From contig JAXRKN010000028.1 in assembly GCA_038502055.1 (NCBI GenBank), forward strand, positions 124,001 through 188,000: 64,000 nt of DNA. Reading direction: 5' to 3'. Position 1 is the stretch's first letter, and the number at the start of each line of letters is the position of its first letter. Below the pieces are notes generated by a model. The model was given only the letters and a program-made list of their open reading frames with translations. It ran no database searches and was not told the origin of the DNA. This document shows positions 60,702 to 64,000 of the stretch, in pieces. The position numbers and the translations under genes are program-made. The DNA is from Tanytarsus gracilentus (Eukaryota > Arthropoda > Insecta > Diptera > Chironomidae).

Positions 60702-63700
60702 GAGTTTAGAAAAAGGAAAATTCTAGAAAATAATTTGCCACGAAATCTCCTAAAAGAGTTTTATCGATTTTTCAATATCGTATTTTTTGTTCACATACTA
60801 CGAGAGTGTGCCCCCAATGGGCAATCTGAACTTTTTTTTTCCTGAAATAGAAGATTCAAAGATTTTAACGCATAAATTTTTATTTTAAATAATTTTTTTT
60901 GTACTTCCGCCTTTTTGAATTTATTGCTCGTTGGGAAATTTTGAGAGAAATTTTAGGTGCATGGCTTTTTGTTCTACATCTCCTCTGAAAGACCTTGAAG
61001 TCATCTGATTACATTTTTTTCACACACAAATTCATCTCATCAAAGAAATTTTTCCGCAATGAAGAAAATTTTCCTCCTGCCTTGTGCAATTATCGATTTT
61101 TACGCGGGCTCTACATCATCAGCATATTTTTTCATTCAGCCCGTGCTTGACATGATAGTTTTCAATTATATGAGTCTGTTTCCGCAATCGAACGGAGCCA
61201 AAAAAAATATATGGATGAAATAAATAGAACATATCCGATGACTTGTGTGTGTGTGTGCTTGAACTGAGTACACGAGGAAACGACTTTCGTTCGTGACTTT
61301 GAAAAAGTTTAAAGCAATTAAAATTCAATTAAAATGTTGCAGAGCTAAATGTGCATCCGATGATGATTATGATGAGATTGTCGAATGGTCGACAGATGAG
61401 CGTTTTTAAACTAAAAAGATTTTATCTTTAAATTCAAGGCTGAAAATTTAAATTCATTAATTTTGAAATTTTCCCAAAAAAAGTACAAAGTTTATCACTC
61501 AAAACGGATTAACGTTGAATGACGCAAAGAAAAAGCTTATCTTGCAAATGACCTGGAACTCATCCAAAAATTTATCGCAAGCACATAAAAAAAATTTTAG
61601 TGAATGAAAAGCAAAATGTAAATTTTTGTAAACTGCTATTTTTCTTTTCATTGCAATGCTAATAGAAATTTTTGGATATTTTCGATTTGATCGATTGATG
61701 TTTTGTTTGCGTGCACTGAGTTGACCTTGCTCGAGGAATTAAATATATGTCTTTTTTTCTCGCACACCTCATGCCGTCACTAGAGCATAAATATTTGTTC
61801 AGTATACAGCTTTTAACTGTCTTCTAAATCAACACAAAAAACTTTTTATGTTTCTTTTCTGCCGAAGGTTAAGGAATCACTAGAAGTTGCTTTCTCTTCT
61901 TCTTTCATAATTCACTTTTCTATTTGCTTCTTCGCGAATGAGACCTTATTGATTTCCATCGAAGAAATTTTTACTTTGCAAAAGAGAAAATTTTGATATT
62001 AAAATCGAAAATTGGATTTGAATATACAGATAGAAATTGCCAAAGGATGTAAGAAGAAATATTAAGAGAGAAGAAGAATAAAAAATTTATAATAATTTTA
62101 AAGAAAATTACAATTTACAATGTTCAAGAAATGTCCTGCAAAATCCAATTTAAATATTGCTTATTTTCCAATTCTCAAATTTATTCCAAAAATTCATAAA
62201 GACGTTCACAGATGAGTAACTTTGAGAAATAAATCCAAAATAATTAAATTTGACATGTTTCAATGTCCATAAAAATGCCGAAATAAATTTTCCTCAAATT
62301 CCGATGGATAGAAAAAAATGTTATCAGTTCCGACATGGGGAAACAACATGTTGTAGTCAAAAATTAATAAAAAGAAGAAGAAATTTAACCAAACTGAGAA
62401 TCTCAGCACGAACGAGGACGAAGAAGAGAGAAAGCGTTGAGTCAAAAAATTGATATTCCGTGGAAAAAGAATATGAAATTTGTCTTTAGAGAATTTTTCA
62501 CGCTATCAAGGACGAATTGAGAATACAAAAAAGAAAATTTGAAATAAAAAGAAAAATAATCGAATTTGATTCTTTAAATGAGAATTCACACCTGAGCGGA
62601 TTTTAATTCTTCCATGATTGGAAATAAAATTTATAATTAAATATTTTTGATCGTCTCAGCGATGACATACAATATTAAGTCGATTTTAAGTCACACATGC
62701 ACACTTAATTCTACCACACGACTATCGATTCGAACTTGTAGAAGCGTTTAACTCTCGCTCTCGATTTTGTCTCGCTCAGCAAAAAAAAACAAAATAAAAT
62801 TTTTCTCTACAGCCAGTCTGTTTGAGTCACTTCATGAGTGATAAAGCTCGTGTTCGGTTGTTCCGTGGAGAGAGACATAAAAAAATGTATACATAAAGCG
62901 ATCTAGTGACTGTAGTGTAAAAGAATATACATTTTAGTGCCTCTTTGTTGTCGAGTGGTTTTTTGTTGAATTGTGGCCAATGAGCCTCTCTATTTTTAAG
63001 TATATCTCAAGAAAGTGAAAAATGTAAATGGGATAAAATAGCGAAAGAGAAAATATTTAAAAACTTTTTTCTCTGTTTGTGATTATTTTCTGTTGACTAA
63101 CGCTTTCGGGATATAAACAAAATATATATTGTGCAATAAAGAAAAAAAAAGTATACAGTGCAAAGTGACACCGATCGTGATCAAGATCAATTAATCACGC
63201 AAAGTTAAAGCAGCCCAATTGGATTTAATTCTCTTCGCATGTTTCATCATATGACAAATGGATAATCGTCATTGTCATCATGTAATTGCAATCAATCAAT
63301 TAAAAATTATTGTGTTGATCTCGAAAATGCCTTAAATGAAGAACTTCCCAAGAGGGAAAAAGCAATTAAATTTTTTTTATTAAACTTGTCAAACGTAATT
63401 AAATTTATCGCGGTGTGTAAACATTTGCAATTCACGAAAAAATATAATTGTGAATTTTAAATTGCGCTTTATCCGAAAGAGTGGCTTGATAAGATATGAG
63501 AGATTTTTTTATGAGTTAAAGTGTGAAAGCGCTAGAACTTTCAGAAATTAATTTTAAATCAACAAGTGTGAATAACTTGAAAAGGTACAAAGCAGTTATA
63601 TCAAGTTATATGATGCTTCTAGAAAGAATAAAATGGAACTCACTCAACTCATCAGCGATAATGATTTTACGATTTTTTGAGTTACTTGACCTAAAAAATA

Positions 63701-64000
63701 ATCAATTTGATATGAAATCTTTAGAAGTTTTTTTTTCTCATTTTAATTTAATTTTTAAAAATTAGTTTCCATCGCTTGAATTCAAAAATTTCTATGTAAC
63801 TAAAGAACTTCATTTCCTATGTATGAAATTCTTATATAACTAACTTTATCTTATCCATTTAAGTTACCTCCACTTGATTTTACTTCTCATCACGTTCGTT
63901 TCCATGTGTGGCTTTTTCTTATTGTTTGCACTTCTAATCTATCACCATTGTGAGTCAATTTAATGCAAAATAGCTCTGCACATAAATCGAGCTCCTCATT
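60702..64000 (+). other. Region without recognised coding sequence, leader-like part near 62.8-63.2 kb
   Basis: No domain-bearing frame is seen. The stretch 62750-63200 has features of an insect 5' leader (CTCGCTC tracts, CAGCCAGTCTG near 62811, AAAGTGAC words). Two short frames at 63272-63460 and 63523-63765 are unrecognised and low in confidence. Confidence 0.35.

Noticed and set aside
1..64000. tRNA, rRNA or CRISPR features
   Set aside because: Scanning by eye showed no cloverleaf with A and B boxes, no rRNA-like block and no spaced identical repeats. A covariance search could still find a small RNA.

Overview
The window is nuclear DNA of an insect, most likely a nematoceran fly (midge or mosquito grade). 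The AT-rich intergenic DNA, many introns of only 54-70 bp, arthropod TCAGT initiators, a complete vertebrate-type (repressor) cryptochrome, CYP4-clan P450s and start-codon-sized first exons of secreted proteins all fit. The species cannot be named from sequence alone. I joined exons by hand from GT/AG sites; every full-length model below keeps frame across all junctions, with summed lengths divisible by three.

Layout: 0.3-1.1 kb holds a palindromic MITE-like element. At 4.3-6.4 kb a small RING-H2 gene (+) converges on a Tret1-like sugar transporter (-), with overlapping 3' ends. From 8.3 to 18.4 kb a 10-kb gene (-) encodes a 380-aa secreted His/Gln/Pro-rich protein. Its first coding exon is only the ATG, it has a TATA/initiator promoter, and an intron carries an 884-bp nearly perfect foldback element. 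At 18.5-27.4 kb I see no gene, only a short retroposon fragment with a 21-bp target duplication. At 27.4-29.25 kb lies a Gly-rich secreted protein gene (-). At 29.3-34 kb there is no gene but a 1.06-kb retroposon with a 21-bp target duplication.

Three CYP4-clan P450 genes (-) lie in tandem at 34.0-48.3 kb. The first is divergent and lacks the I-helix threonine. The other two are close duplicates that differ by one precise intron loss and share tracts suggestive of gene conversion. At 51.4-53.6 kb is a DUF229/sulfatase-fold protein (+) whose expected catalytic and metal-binding residues are replaced. It converges on an 11-exon cryptochrome-2 clock repressor (-, 53.8-57.35 kb). Behind that, on the same strand, is BCS1, the mitochondrial AAA chaperone of complex III (58.6-60.06 kb). 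A likely untranslated first exon of a gene running rightward starts about 365 bp from the BCS1 start codon. The rest, to 64 kb, shows no convincing coding sequence.

The genes do not form one pathway. The main local units are the P450 cluster (oxidation of lipids or xenobiotics), the cry2/BCS1 tandem and two unrelated secreted structural-type proteins. I found no CRISPR array and recognised no rRNA or tRNA gene. The strongest leads are the catalytically stripped DUF229 protein, the P450 lacking the I-helix threonine, the intron loss in the P450 pair and the near-perfect foldback element.
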